A stretch of DNA of 24,373 nt, from NCBI RefSeq assembly GCF_040096055.1, contig NZ_JBBMFK010000039.1:1-24373 (forward strand). The letters are read 5' to 3'. The stretch comes from Pseudoflavonifractor intestinihominis. GTDB taxonomy: Bacteria; Bacillota; Clostridia; Oscillospirales; Oscillospiraceae. The number at the start of each line of letters is the position of its first letter. Within the stretch, counting starts at the first letter, position 1. The position numbers were made by a program, and so were the translations under genes. The notes beneath the pieces are model-generated. The model saw only the letters and a list, made by a program, of their open reading frames with translations, did no database searches and was not told the origin of the DNA. Below, piece after piece: positions 1-7,572 of this stretch.

Positions 1-140
1 CAGTTTAGCAAATCCTTCGGTTAACGCACAGACTATATTTTCATTCTCAGCTGTGATGGCATTTCATGAGGCGTTGAAAATTACATACTTAGGATATGCC
101 GATTCATCATCTCATACTGCATTGAGAGGATAGATTGGCA

Positions 141-647
141 ATGACTGAAACAAGCATTATCCCAAGTTATGATTTCGATAAACTCACCGGCTGGAGGCTG
201 AACCTGCCCGACTATATCGAGCCGGGAACGCGGGTCCTGTGCCTGTATCGTGTCTCCACAGGCAAGCAGCTTTACCACACCGACGACAACGAGCCGGATA
301 TTCCCATGCAGCGGGTACGGTGCCGGGAATTTTGTGAGCGGATGGGCTGGACGCTGGTCTGTGAACTTCAGGAGGAAGGCATTTCCGGCCATAAGGTCAG
401 AGCGGCACGGCGGGACAAGGTGCAGTTGATTAAAGAGTACACCAAGCAGGGCAAGTTTGATATTCTGCTGGTATTCATGTTTGACCGCATCGGGCGCATT
501 TCTGATGAAACCCCGTTTGTCGTGGAATGGCTGATTGCAAACAATATCCGGGTCTGGAGCGCCTTAGAGGGCGAACAGCGCATTGAAACCCATACCGACC
601 GCCTGACGAACTATGCCAGCCGTCATCTATCTTATGATCCATCGTGA
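141..647 (+). pseudogene. Truncated large serine recombinase (resolvase domain only)
   Basis: The first ~157 residues are the N-terminal catalytic domain of a large serine recombinase, the enzyme class that excises and integrates conjugative elements and phages through a phosphoserine-DNA link. The nucleophile Ser39 lies in LYRVSTGKQ; EEGISGHKV and FDRIGRISDETPFVVEWL are the conserved resolvase segments, and RIETHTDRLTNY is typical of the domain end. Family members continue for 350-400 more residues (recombinase and zinc-ribbon domains). Here similarity stops near base 613 and a short unrelated tail leads to a stop, so DNA binding is lost. ATG 141 is preferred to TTG 135 because GAGAGGA at 124-130 leaves 10 bases before ATG and only 4 before TTG. 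The break coincides with the neighbouring leftward tyrosine recombinase, which suggests insertion or rearrangement. The remainder of the gene was not found to the right. Confidence 0.85.
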
Positions 648-2341
648 TTATCTCCAGTCGTAAAAATTGTACGTTCCATACGCTTGTCCGGTGCATCTGC
701 CACATCCTGCGCATGGATGGCGTGGACTACTGCACCAGAACAGCAGAGTGTGATTGCCTCTCCGGGTTCTTGTGCAGTAATTGCAATGCTGATCTGCACA
801 GGCTGACTACCCGTATTGCGATAACAGTAAGTGGGGTATGGCGTTTGGATATCAATCGTCCCGCAAGACAGCAGATAGGGCATATACTTGGGTGCTGCGC
901 TGTACTCAGGCACATGCACATACCGCTCAATCGCATACGCAATTTCTGTCAGCCATCTGGTGTCGCGGTACTCCACGCACCCGCTCTTGCGGCCGTACCT
1001 TGCATGCCCAAGCAAAATGTCGATGGTGTCCAGAGAAAGCCCGCAGCGAAAAGCCCAGCGGGTGGCGCAATCCCGGCGCAGAATATATGCGGACAAATCT
1101 TCGCTGGCCAAGAGCCCATGTTCTCCGGCAGCCATAAGCGATGCGGCTGTATTGCTCAGGCAGCAATCGGAGACACCAAGTACCCGGAGCCGCTGCAAGA
1201 TCCATGCGGACGCCCCCTTTGGATCCGTCACTTGCTGGGGCCACTGAGAATCAAAGACTGCCAGATAGCGCAGTACGCTCTGAACCATCACGTGCCCCCA
1301 GTGGGACAGAACAGTCGTGCGGTAGGCGTTCTCGCTCTTTAAAATTCTGCATCGTTTGCCATCCCGTGCCTGACACTGAACAAGAACCAAAGAGGTGGCG
1401 TGATGGCCTGCACAGTTCAGGAGACGCAGACTGTCACCCGTGACAGCGGCAGCCTCAGAGGTGCGCAGACCGGCATCATACATCATCAGCATCACCAGGA
1501 CATAGCGGGGGTTTTCGTCGGATATAACCTTCTCCAGCATCTGAATCTGATGCCTGAGTTCTTCCGGATTGGCGCAGTCAGGAGAGGTCAGCGCCAGCCT
1601 GGCATCGTACAGCCTGCAGCAGTCAGTCAGGTACTCGGCCAGAGCCTCCCTAACATTCTGCGGTAATGCCTTGGCTTGCTCTCTCAGAACCGACAATCCA
1701 TGGCCGTCCGGAACATTCAGCCGAATCTCCAATTCCGGCCGTCCGGGATACGCAAGCCGCATTGCGTTTAGCACCGCATCGCACCACAACATATTTTTTC
1801 GTACGGTTTTATCTATGCTGGACCTATCCCTGGCGTTGGCATTGCTCTGTACATCGTCTCGTACACGGTCATGTATGGCAACAGCAAGATTTTGGGGATC
1901 ACATCCATCAGCTAGGGCAGCACAGATGTGAGGTATAGTGCGCTTAAAGGCCAATTTGGCGGAATGATTTGTGCCTGGGCGCCAATCTGGATGAACCGGA
2001 TACCCGGCTTCGTGGAATTGCTGATACAGGCTTAGAAGCGTATCTGCCGCAATATTCTCTGAAAGAGCGGGGGCCTGTTGTTGGGGATACGCCTGGATAT
2101 ATGCATCTAATGCCCGTGCAATGACAAATGCTGTGGCACGCTCTATGTCCTGACGCTCGGAAGCTGAATTCAGCTTTTGGACCCGCTGTTTGGCACCGGG
2201 CAATCCTTTGCCTCTGCAATCAGAGGCGATTGCGGCAATACGGCATGTGCTCCCGTCTGCAGAGCGAGTTGTTCTGACTGTGACATAAATATCAGTATAT
2301 GGGGTCTCGACCACTTTTTTATCCATTCCTTTTTTGGACAA
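632..2341 (-). CDS. Tyrosine recombinase / phage-integrase family protein
   Basis: Site-specific recombinase that would cut and rejoin DNA through a phosphotyrosine. With the TTG start the protein is 569 residues. The catalytic half shows R293 in DAGLRTSEAAAV, a candidate beta-hairpin lysine K335 (KSENAYRTTVL), YILRRD with R422 in the HxxR position, LLGHA with H446, and candidate nucleophile Y458 (VEYRD). Two oddities stand out: the first His of HxxR is a Tyr (Y419), and about 110 residues follow the catalytic Tyr, far more than usual. Start choice: the open frame extends to 2476, but AGGAGG (2348-2353) lies 6 bases before TTG 2341, and the upstream residues look non-coding. It is transcribed toward the broken serine recombinase. 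Family assignment is fairly secure; whether it is active is unknown. Confidence 0.72.
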   Translation of the reverse strand: MSKKGMDKKVVETPYTDIYVTVRTTRSADGSTCRIAAIASDCRGKGLPGAKQRVQKLNSASERQDIERATAFVIARALDAYIQAYPQQQAPALSENIAADTLLSLYQQFHEAGYPVHPDWRPGTNHSAKLAFKRTIPHICAALADGCDPQNLAVAIHDRVRDDVQSNANARDRSSIDKTVRKNMLWCDAVLNAMRLAYPGRPELEIRLNVPDGHGLSVLREQAKALPQNVREALAEYLTDCCRLYDARLALTSPDCANPEELRHQIQMLEKVISDENPRYVLVMLMMYDAGLRTSEAAAVTGDSLRLLNCAGHHATSLVLVQCQARDGKRCRILKSENAYRTTVLSHWGHVMVQSVLRYLAVFDSQWPQQVTDPKGASAWILQRLRVLGVSDCCLSNTAASLMAAGEHGLLASEDLSAYILRRDCATRWAFRCGLSLDTIDILLGHARYGRKSGCVEYRDTRWLTEIAYAIERYVHVPEYSAAPKYMPYLLSCGTIDIQTPYPTYCYRNTGSQPVQISIAITAQEPGEAITLCCSGAVVHAIHAQDVADAPDKRMERTIFTTGDNHDGS

Positions 2342-2569
2342 GGGGTACCTCCTGATTTTGACCCATGCCGTACCTATGCGAAAGGCGCGGCTGGTGTGAC
2401 GAGTGCTGCGCCCCCTGCTGGCTGCAGGGTATCGAGCACCCAAGGCGGATGGGTGAGCGAGTAGGTCGAGAATCATAGTGCGTGATAGAGAATACAGGCT
2501 CTCTGCTGCCGCTGGCTGCGGTATAGAGAATGATAGAGCATAGGCCTAGGGTGCTTCCTGGCCTCTGAA

Positions 2570-2614
2570 TGAAAAAAGAGTATTTTGATGGCAATGATGC
2601 CGTCAAAATACTCT
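2570..2614 (-). terminator. Strong leftward terminator-like hairpin upstream of the recombinase gene
   Basis: A 17-bp stem (2577-2593 with 2598-2614; one G-T pair) with a 4-base loop is followed on the minus strand by CTTTTTTC, the usual form of an intrinsic terminator. It would stop leftward transcription about 230 bases before the recombinase start, so it may insulate or attenuate that gene. Alternatively it is a recombinase binding site. Confidence 0.65.
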
Positions 2615-2748
2615 AAAATTGAGCCGATTGCAGATCGACTTAACCTATGTGGTTTAGTGGTAAACCCTATGACTTCCGTGCAGCAAGCATGACAGTCATA
2701 TGGATTCCATTAGAGAGACGCTCCCCAGGGTAAGGGAAAAGAGAGACG

Positions 2749-2765
2749 TGGTGGGTTACCCACCA
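2749..2765. repeat. Perfect short palindrome TGGTGGGT-T-ACCCACCA
   Basis: Two perfect 8-base arms around a single central T, flanked by two copies of AGAGAGACG (2712-2720, 2740-2748) and one AGAGAGAC (2785-2792). The arrangement resembles a protein-binding or recombination site next to a recombinase gene. The role is inferred. Confidence 0.4.
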
Positions 2766-3064
2766 GCTAGCGGGCGTTCACCTAAGAGAGACTTTTATGG
2801 AAACAGAGTAGCATATTTGCACAGATTTGTCAACGACTTGTCTCGGTAAAAGTTATGGATATGTTTTTAAATCTAAAAAACAAACGAAATATGATGTTTA
2901 ATTATTCTAATATCGGAACGATGAAACAAGGCTTGTAGTAATTGCGAATAAGGCCAAAAGTGCTCCCATCCCAGAATATTATTTACAACCTGCTATCTGG
3001 TATGCTTGTAAGAGTGGGAGTCGCCCAGGTCCGCACCCTCGATGGGAAACTCGTACATAATTAT

Positions 3065-4129
3065 TCAGCTGCTTTCTTTCTGGATCAGACGCCAAGTAAT
3101 TGACTGGGACTCAACCTGCCGACCTGCCATCCGCTCCAACAGCAGCTCAGCAGCTATGCTGCCCAACCGGTGGGCTTCATGGGCTAGGGAGGTAATGCGC
3201 ACTGGGCATAGGTCACTGTAATAGCTGTTGTCAAAACTGACTACTGCAGTATCTGCGGGGACCCTGTGGCCACTGCCCAGAAGCATACGGATAATCCGAT
3301 CTGCGATCTCGTCGTTATAGCAGATGACCGCGGTACAGTCCTTAAGATAGAACTGGATAAAGTGGTTGAGCAAGTCGTTATGGCCGTAGTCTAGCAGGTA
3401 GTGGCGCTCCTCTGTAGTGTACCACAGGACCCGATCGTCCGGGATAGGCAGCCCGGCATCCCGCATGGCTGCCAAATAGCCTAAGTACCGCTGGTGTCCC
3501 TGAATGTCGTCACTCTTAAAGATGCCGGCAATTTTTGTGTGACCGCGGGTGATGAGGTGACGTGCCAGTTGATACCCACCGCCAAAGTTGTCGTCAGATA
3601 CACACACAGACCCCGGTAGTGCTTTATAGCTTCCGTGGATGAAGACTACCGGGATGCCGGCCAGATCCATCTTTTCATATAGGTCCAAATTAGGGTTAGG
3701 AAGAGCGGTTTTAGAGCCCTCCACGATCAGCCCACCTACTGGTTGGTGGAGCAGTCCCTGAAGGATATCTCGTTCAAGCGACACTTTATTCTGAGTGGAA
3801 AAGAGGAGCGTGGAGTAGTTTTTTTGACTGATTACTGCTTGGATGTCCTGCAGGACGGTGGGAAATATATAGTCGTTGACGTAGGAGGTCACAATGGCAA
3901 TTCTATCACTTCCTCTGATCTGTGCCTGTTTGAGTATCCAGGACCCAGAACCCTGCCGCTTCTCGATAATACCTAATTCCACCAGCTTATCCAGTGCCTG
4001 CCGTACCGTCTGACGACTGACTGAGTAGAGCTGTGTTAGCTCCTGCTCGGTGGGTAACTTATTCAAAAAAGTTCCGTTAGAGATTTTCTCCTGAAGTTGA
4101 GCTGCCAGCAGAAGGTATTTATAGGCCAT
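3065..4129 (-). CDS. araR: AraR-type transcriptional repressor (GntR winged helix + LacI-type sugar-binding domain)
   Basis: Predicted L-arabinose-responsive repressor of the adjacent operon. Residues 1-70 form a GntR-type winged helix (LPTEQELTQLYSVSRQTVRQALDKL, then GIIEKRQGSGSWI). Residues ~80-354 are a LacI/periplasmic-binding-like effector domain (IAIVTSYVNDYIFP, GGLIVEGS, GIPVVFIHGSY, SVCVSDDNFGGG). This fusion is the hallmark of Bacillus AraR, and 354 residues is close to the 362 of that protein. The start is supported by GAGGAG seven bases before the ATG. It is divergent from a GH2-araBAD set, which strongly favours AraR over other GntR/LacI fusions. It is expected to leave DNA when arabinose binds, and its own promoter probably lies at 4190-4217. 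Confidence 0.88.
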   Translation of the reverse strand: MAYKYLLLAAQLQEKISNGTFLNKLPTEQELTQLYSVSRQTVRQALDKLVELGIIEKRQGSGSWILKQAQIRGSDRIAIVTSYVNDYIFPTVLQDIQAVISQKNYSTLLFSTQNKVSLERDILQGLLHQPVGGLIVEGSKTALPNPNLDLYEKMDLAGIPVVFIHGSYKALPGSVCVSDDNFGGGYQLARHLITRGHTKIAGIFKSDDIQGHQRYLGYLAAMRDAGLPIPDDRVLWYTTEERHYLLDYGHNDLLNHFIQFYLKDCTAVICYNDEIADRIIRMLLGSGHRVPADTAVVSFDNSYYSDLCPVRITSLAHEAHRLGSIAAELLLERMAGRQVESQSITWRLIQKESS

Positions 4130-4189
4130 AAGTTTCTCCTCAAATGTAATATTTCAGGGGTTGGCTATATAAAAGAATACAACTTCTTT

Positions 4190-4217
4190 ATTATAGCACT
4201 CAAAATGAAATTATCAA
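4190..4217 (-). promoter_or_regulatory. araR promoter
   Basis: Read on the minus strand: TTGATA (4212-4217), a 16-base spacer, TATAAT (4190-4195), about 60 bases upstream of the araR ATG. This is a near-consensus vegetative promoter. A TTGTATT box lies at the presumed start of transcription (4176-4182, minus strand), which could let AraR repress itself; that point is inference. Confidence 0.65.
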
Positions 4218-4264
4218 TTTGCATTTTATGGTTTAATTATTTCAATTTTTTAATATTTTTTTAA

Positions 4265-4324
4265 ATATATTAGTTCTATTTTTTACTTGTATGTAAAAAA
4301 TAGAACTAATATATATTTGTATGT
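4265..4324 (+). promoter_or_regulatory. Large palindrome and twin TTGTATGT boxes: candidate AraR operators / operon promoter
   Basis: Two perfect 22-base inverted arms (4265-4286 and 4293-4314) flank the hexamer TTGTAT. TTGTATGT occurs at 4287-4294 and again at 4317-4324, 30 bases apart. Bacillus AraR operators have half-sites of the TTTGTACG type, so both boxes are good operator candidates. TTGTAT (4287-4292) plus a 17-base spacer plus TATATA (4310-4315) is a possible promoter for the GH2-ara operon, which would place one operator on the -35 and one just past the -10. The symmetry is seen directly; the roles are inferred. Confidence 0.5.
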
Positions 4325-4474
4325 TTAAAAAATAAAAAAGTGTTATATTGGGATAAATTTGTGTTGTGCTACTTAATGTGCTTTGATAAAGTAATTTTAA
4401 CAGGAGAACTTAAAAAATAAGGAAGAAATGGCTAGATAAGCAGTCTGGCCAGCTTTTCCAAAGAAGGTGAACAG

Positions 4475-6865
4475 ATGCCCAAATTACCATTTAACTCCGA
4501 CTGGTTTGTATCCCGCATGGGCGAGGAAGACAAGTCCATCGCTGTCACGCTCCCCCACGACGCCATGCTCTCCGAGCCGCGGACGGCGCAGTCCGCCGGC
4601 GGGACCAACACTGGCTGGTTTGAGGGCTATGACTACGTCTACCAGAAGGCCTTCAACGTCCCGGCGGAGTGGGCGGACCGGGCCATGTTTCTGGAGTTTG
4701 AGGGCGTATACCGGGATGCGGAGGTCTTTGTCAACGACAGCAAGGCCGCCTTTCAGCCCGGAGGCTACACCGGCTTTTTCGTGGCTCTGGACGGCCTGCT
4801 TCGAACAGACAGTGAGAATCATATCCGGGTCATCTCCCGCAACGCCGACCAGCCCAACTCCCGCTGGTACTCCGGCGCGGGTATCTACCGCCCGGTGTGG
4901 CTCCACGTTCTGCCCAAAGAGCACATCGCGCTTAACGGCCTGAAGATTCAAACCCTGCACCACGTTCGCCCCTCCGTCCGCGTAGCTCTCTCCCTGATCT
5001 GCCCCGGCACAGCTCAGGTCTCTATTCTGGACGGAGACCGGGAGCTGGCTCAGGCAGCATGCAAGTGCCATCCCGGCGGTACAGTGGACATCCCTCTCCC
5101 TGACGCGGAGTTGTGGAGTCCGGACACCCCCAAGTGCTACACCTGCCGTGTAGCGTTCGGAGAGGATGTCCGGGAGGAGACCTTCGGCATCCGCACCGTC
5201 GCCTGCGACAGCAAAAACGGCTTCTGCATCAACGGCGAGCGGGTCATCCTCCGGGGCGCCTGTGTCCACCACGACAACGGTATTCTGGGTGCAATTACGC
5301 TTCCGGACGCTGAGCTGCGGAAGGTGCGGTTGCTGAAGCAGGCGGGCTACAACGCCATCCGTTCCGCCCATAATCCCTGCTCCAAGGCTCTGCTGGACGC
5401 CTGCGACAGGCTGGGTATGCTGGTGCTGGATGAGTACGCCGACATGTGGTACATCCACAAGACCCGGTACGACTACGCCTCTCTCATGCCGGACAACTGG
5501 AAAAATGACCTGCGGGACCTGGTGGACAAGGATTTCAATCACCCCAGCGTGGTCATGTACTCCATCGGCAACGAGGTGTCCGAGACCGCTCAGAAGCGGG
5601 GCATCGAGCTGACCGGGCAGATGACCGAGTACCTGCACCAGCTGGACAGCCGCCCTGTGACCTGCGGCATCAATATCTTCTTCAACTTCCTGAGCTCTCT
5701 GGGACTGGGCGTATACAGCGACAAAAAGGCGGAAAAGAGCGCTCCTTCCGGCGGTACATCGGCCAAAAAGAAGGCGGTGGGCAGCGAGTTCTTCAACAAC
5801 CTGGCAGGACTGTTTGGCTCTGAGTTCATGAAATTCGGCGCCACTCTCCATGGCAGCGACGTGAAGACCAGGGACGCCTTTGCCAAACTGGACGTTGCCG
5901 GATACAACTACGGGGAAAAGCGCTATGTGCGCGACCTGAAGAAGTACCCCGACCGTGTCATCCTGGGCAGCGAGACCTTCTGCGCGGATGCGGCCCGGTT
6001 CTGGGATCTGGCCAAGAAGCACCCTGCCCTTATCGGCGACTTTGTCTGGACCGGCATGGACTACCTGGGCGAGGTGGGCCTGGGGGCCATGGAGTACCGG
6101 GACTACGCCCCTGACTTTGACCACGGGCCTGGCTGGATTACCGCCAGCGCGGGCGTGCTGGACCTGACCGGTGCCTCCACCGGCCAGACCGCCTATACCC
6201 AGGTGGCCTTTGAGCTCTCTCCCATCCGCATCGGCGTGGTCCCCGCCGATCACGCCTTTGAGCCCCACTCTCCCTCCGCCTGGCGGATGAGCAATACCTA
6301 TGAGAGCTGGGCCTGGAACGGCTGCGAAGGAAAAGAAACCAGGGTAGAGGTGTACGCGCGAGGCGCTAAAGTTGCCCTTTTCCTTAACGGCAAACCCATG
6401 GGGGAGAAAAAACCGGACCGGGACAGCAGGGCGGTCTTTCGGGTTACCTGGCAGCCGGGTGAGCTGACCGCCGTGGTCTACGGCGCCGACGGCGCCGAAG
6501 TGGGGCGCACCAGCCTGTCCAGCGCCGGAGAGGAGACCCGCCTTGCCGCAGAGCCGGAGGAGCCCCGGGTATCCGCTGAAGGACTGTGCTATGTCCGGCT
6601 GCGCTACACCGATGAAAACGGCCTGCTCAAGCCGCTGGCCCGTGGAGATATCCGGGTGGCGGTGGAGGGCGGAAGGCTACTGGCTCTGGGCAGCGCCTGC
6701 CCCTACAACGAGCGGGGCTACCTCACCGACACCACCGATACTTACTACGGCCAGGCGCTGGCCATTGTCAAACCCAAGGGCCCCGGGGAGCTTGTGCTCC
6801 GGGCCGAGAGTCCCTACGGCAGCGCCCAGGTCCATATTTCCTGCCGAGAGGAGGGCGCCAGGTGA
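4475..6865 (+). CDS. Glycoside hydrolase family 2 (beta-galactosidase-like), cytoplasmic
   Basis: Retaining GH2 enzyme of 796 residues. Order: sugar-binding jelly-roll domain (~1-160; WFEGYDYVYQKAF, NSRWYSGAGIYRPVWL), Ig-like domain (~165-245), TIM barrel (~250-560) and C-terminal beta domains with a DUF4982-like segment (~590-796). The acid/base is Glu367 in YSIGNEVSE and the nucleophile is Glu500 in ILGSETF. There is no signal peptide, so it acts on imported oligosaccharides. Between the two catalytic residues lies an unusual Lys/Ser/Gly-rich insertion (~405-465). It is the first gene of the arabinose operon, and its stop overlaps the next start by four bases (GTGA). The context suggests it releases arabinose or galactose from arabinan or arabinogalactan fragments (for example arabinopyranosidase activity); beta-galactosidase is the default alternative. 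AAGGTG seven bases upstream supports ATG 4475. Confidence 0.9.
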   Translation: MPKLPFNSDWFVSRMGEEDKSIAVTLPHDAMLSEPRTAQSAGGTNTGWFEGYDYVYQKAFNVPAEWADRAMFLEFEGVYRDAEVFVNDSKAAFQPGGYTGFFVALDGLLRTDSENHIRVISRNADQPNSRWYSGAGIYRPVWLHVLPKEHIALNGLKIQTLHHVRPSVRVALSLICPGTAQVSILDGDRELAQAACKCHPGGTVDIPLPDAELWSPDTPKCYTCRVAFGEDVREETFGIRTVACDSKNGFCINGERVILRGACVHHDNGILGAITLPDAELRKVRLLKQAGYNAIRSAHNPCSKALLDACDRLGMLVLDEYADMWYIHKTRYDYASLMPDNWKNDLRDLVDKDFNHPSVVMYSIGNEVSETAQKRGIELTGQMTEYLHQLDSRPVTCGINIFFNFLSSLGLGVYSDKKAEKSAPSGGTSAKKKAVGSEFFNNLAGLFGSEFMKFGATLHGSDVKTRDAFAKLDVAGYNYGEKRYVRDLKKYPDRVILGSETFCADAARFWDLAKKHPALIGDFVWTGMDYLGEVGLGAMEYRDYAPDFDHGPGWITASAGVLDLTGASTGQTAYTQVAFELSPIRIGVVPADHAFEPHSPSAWRMSNTYESWAWNGCEGKETRVEVYARGAKVALFLNGKPMGEKKPDRDSRAVFRVTWQPGELTAVVYGADGAEVGRTSLSSAGEETRLAAEPEEPRVSAEGLCYVRLRYTDENGLLKPLARGDIRVAVEGGRLLALGSACPYNERGYLTDTTDTYYGQALAIVKPKGPGELVLRAESPYGSAQVHISCREEGAR

Positions 6866-7539
6866 GCGGAAGCGTAAAAAGGCTGGGCCAGTCCGGCCCC
6901 ATCCGCAAGCTGGTGGAGCTGTGGCGGAGCCATCCCCAAATTGCCCAGTTTATTACTTATTTCCTGGTGGGCAACCTGGCCACTCTGGTGCAGGTGGTGC
7001 TCATTCCGGTGCTCCAGCCCGTCTTTGGAGCCACCGGGCTGGTAGACGTGAATCTGCACCTGTTCGGGCCCATCGGGGACCCGGCGGCTGTCACCACGGT
7101 GACGGTGGCGGGTGAGACAATTACCGGCCTGAACCCCTACTATGTATTCAACTTCACTGCCGGGCCGGTGAATACTCTGGTACACACAACACTCAACGGT
7201 ATCACCGGCGACTATCTTGCACACGGCGGCCTGGCCTACTTCCTGGCCACCTTTATCCCCCTGATTCTCTCCCAGGTGGTGAGCTTCTTCATGCAGCGGA
7301 AGGTCACCTTCAAGTCCGACGGCAACGTGGCCTGGCAGGCTATGTGGTATTTCCTGGCCTTCTGCGTCATTACCGTGGGAGCAAATGCCCTGTACGGCGT
7401 ATATCAGCCCTGGCTTTACAGCACCATCGGCGAGGGCCTCGGCGGCCTGGTGGCCGCTTTCCTCCAGTGCTGCATCGCCTTCTGGGTATTCTTCCCCATT
7501 ATGAAAATCATTTTTCCCGAAAGCAAATCCCAGAGCTGA
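6862..7539 (+). CDS. GtrA-like polytopic membrane protein
   Basis: Integral membrane protein of 225 residues with a GTG start overlapping the previous stop (GTGA), so translation is probably coupled. It has about four hydrophobic helices (~32-55, ~120-145, ~165-185, ~190-215). The segments ITYFLVGNLATLVQ and FFMQRKVTFKSDGN match the GtrA family (PF04138) pattern of a glycine-containing first helix and a basic Q-R-x-x-x-F loop. GtrA proteins are linked to moving lipid-linked sugars across membranes. Unusual features are a ~65-residue polar insertion after the first helix (V/T/G-rich, ~60-115) and its place inside an ara operon. Possible roles are sugar uptake or cell-surface glycosylation with operon-derived sugars. 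Family call moderate, function unknown. Confidence 0.7.
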   Translation: MSGSVKRLGQSGPIRKLVELWRSHPQIAQFITYFLVGNLATLVQVVLIPVLQPVFGATGLVDVNLHLFGPIGDPAAVTTVTVAGETITGLNPYYVFNFTAGPVNTLVHTTLNGITGDYLAHGGLAYFLATFIPLILSQVVSFFMQRKVTFKSDGNVAWQAMWYFLAFCVITVGANALYGVYQPWLYSTIGEGLGGLVAAFLQCCIAFWVFFPIMKIIFPESKSQS

Positions 7540-7572
7540 CCGGCAGTGGTCAGCACAAAGGAGCCATTTTCT

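Larger units (their letters stand above)
613..2800. mobile_element. Probable inserted element carrying a tyrosine recombinase (limits approximate)
   Basis: The serine recombinase frame is abruptly lost at about base 613, and the next 2.2 kb consists of a leftward tyrosine recombinase plus a repeat-rich non-coding stretch. This is consistent with a small integrative element or the end of a larger one. The left limit is seen as loss of protein similarity. The right limit is a guess, placed after the last AGAGAGAC repeat. No matching terminal repeats or target duplication could be identified by eye, so the limits are weak. Confidence 0.3.
2342..3064. other. 723-base stretch without a recognisable gene; hairpins and direct repeats
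   Basis: No gene is supported here. It contains the recombinase ribosome binding site (2348-2353), two ATAGAGAAT direct repeats (2485-2493 and 2523-2531), the leftward terminator-like hairpin at 2577-2614, a GGTTTA/TAAACC hairpin (2651-2666), a TGGTGGGT/ACCCACCA palindrome (2749-2765), and three AGAGAGAC repeats (starting at 2712, 2740 and 2785). From about 2810 to 2940 it is AT-rich. A 50-codon open stretch from TTG 2942 overlaps the araR 3' end antisense and has no recognisable similarity, so it is not called as a gene. Confidence 0.6.

Noticed and set aside
2342..2476. Extension of the tyrosine recombinase to the ATG at 2476
   Set aside because: The AGGAGG at 2348-2353 would lie inside the gene, and the extra 45 residues are Arg/Ser/Ala-rich without integrase character.
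2570..2830. CRISPR array suspected from repeated AGAGAGAC blocks
   Set aside because: Repeats are only 8-9 bases, unevenly spaced (28 and 45 bases), with no cas genes.
2942..3103. Short plus-strand frame starting at TTG 2942 that might be the lost tail of the serine recombinase
   Set aside because: No similarity to the recombinase or zinc-ribbon domain is recognisable, and it overlaps the end of araR on the other strand.
4484..6268. A 594-codon minus-strand frame opposite the GH2 gene
   Set aside because: Antisense shadow of a gene with clear catalytic motifs.
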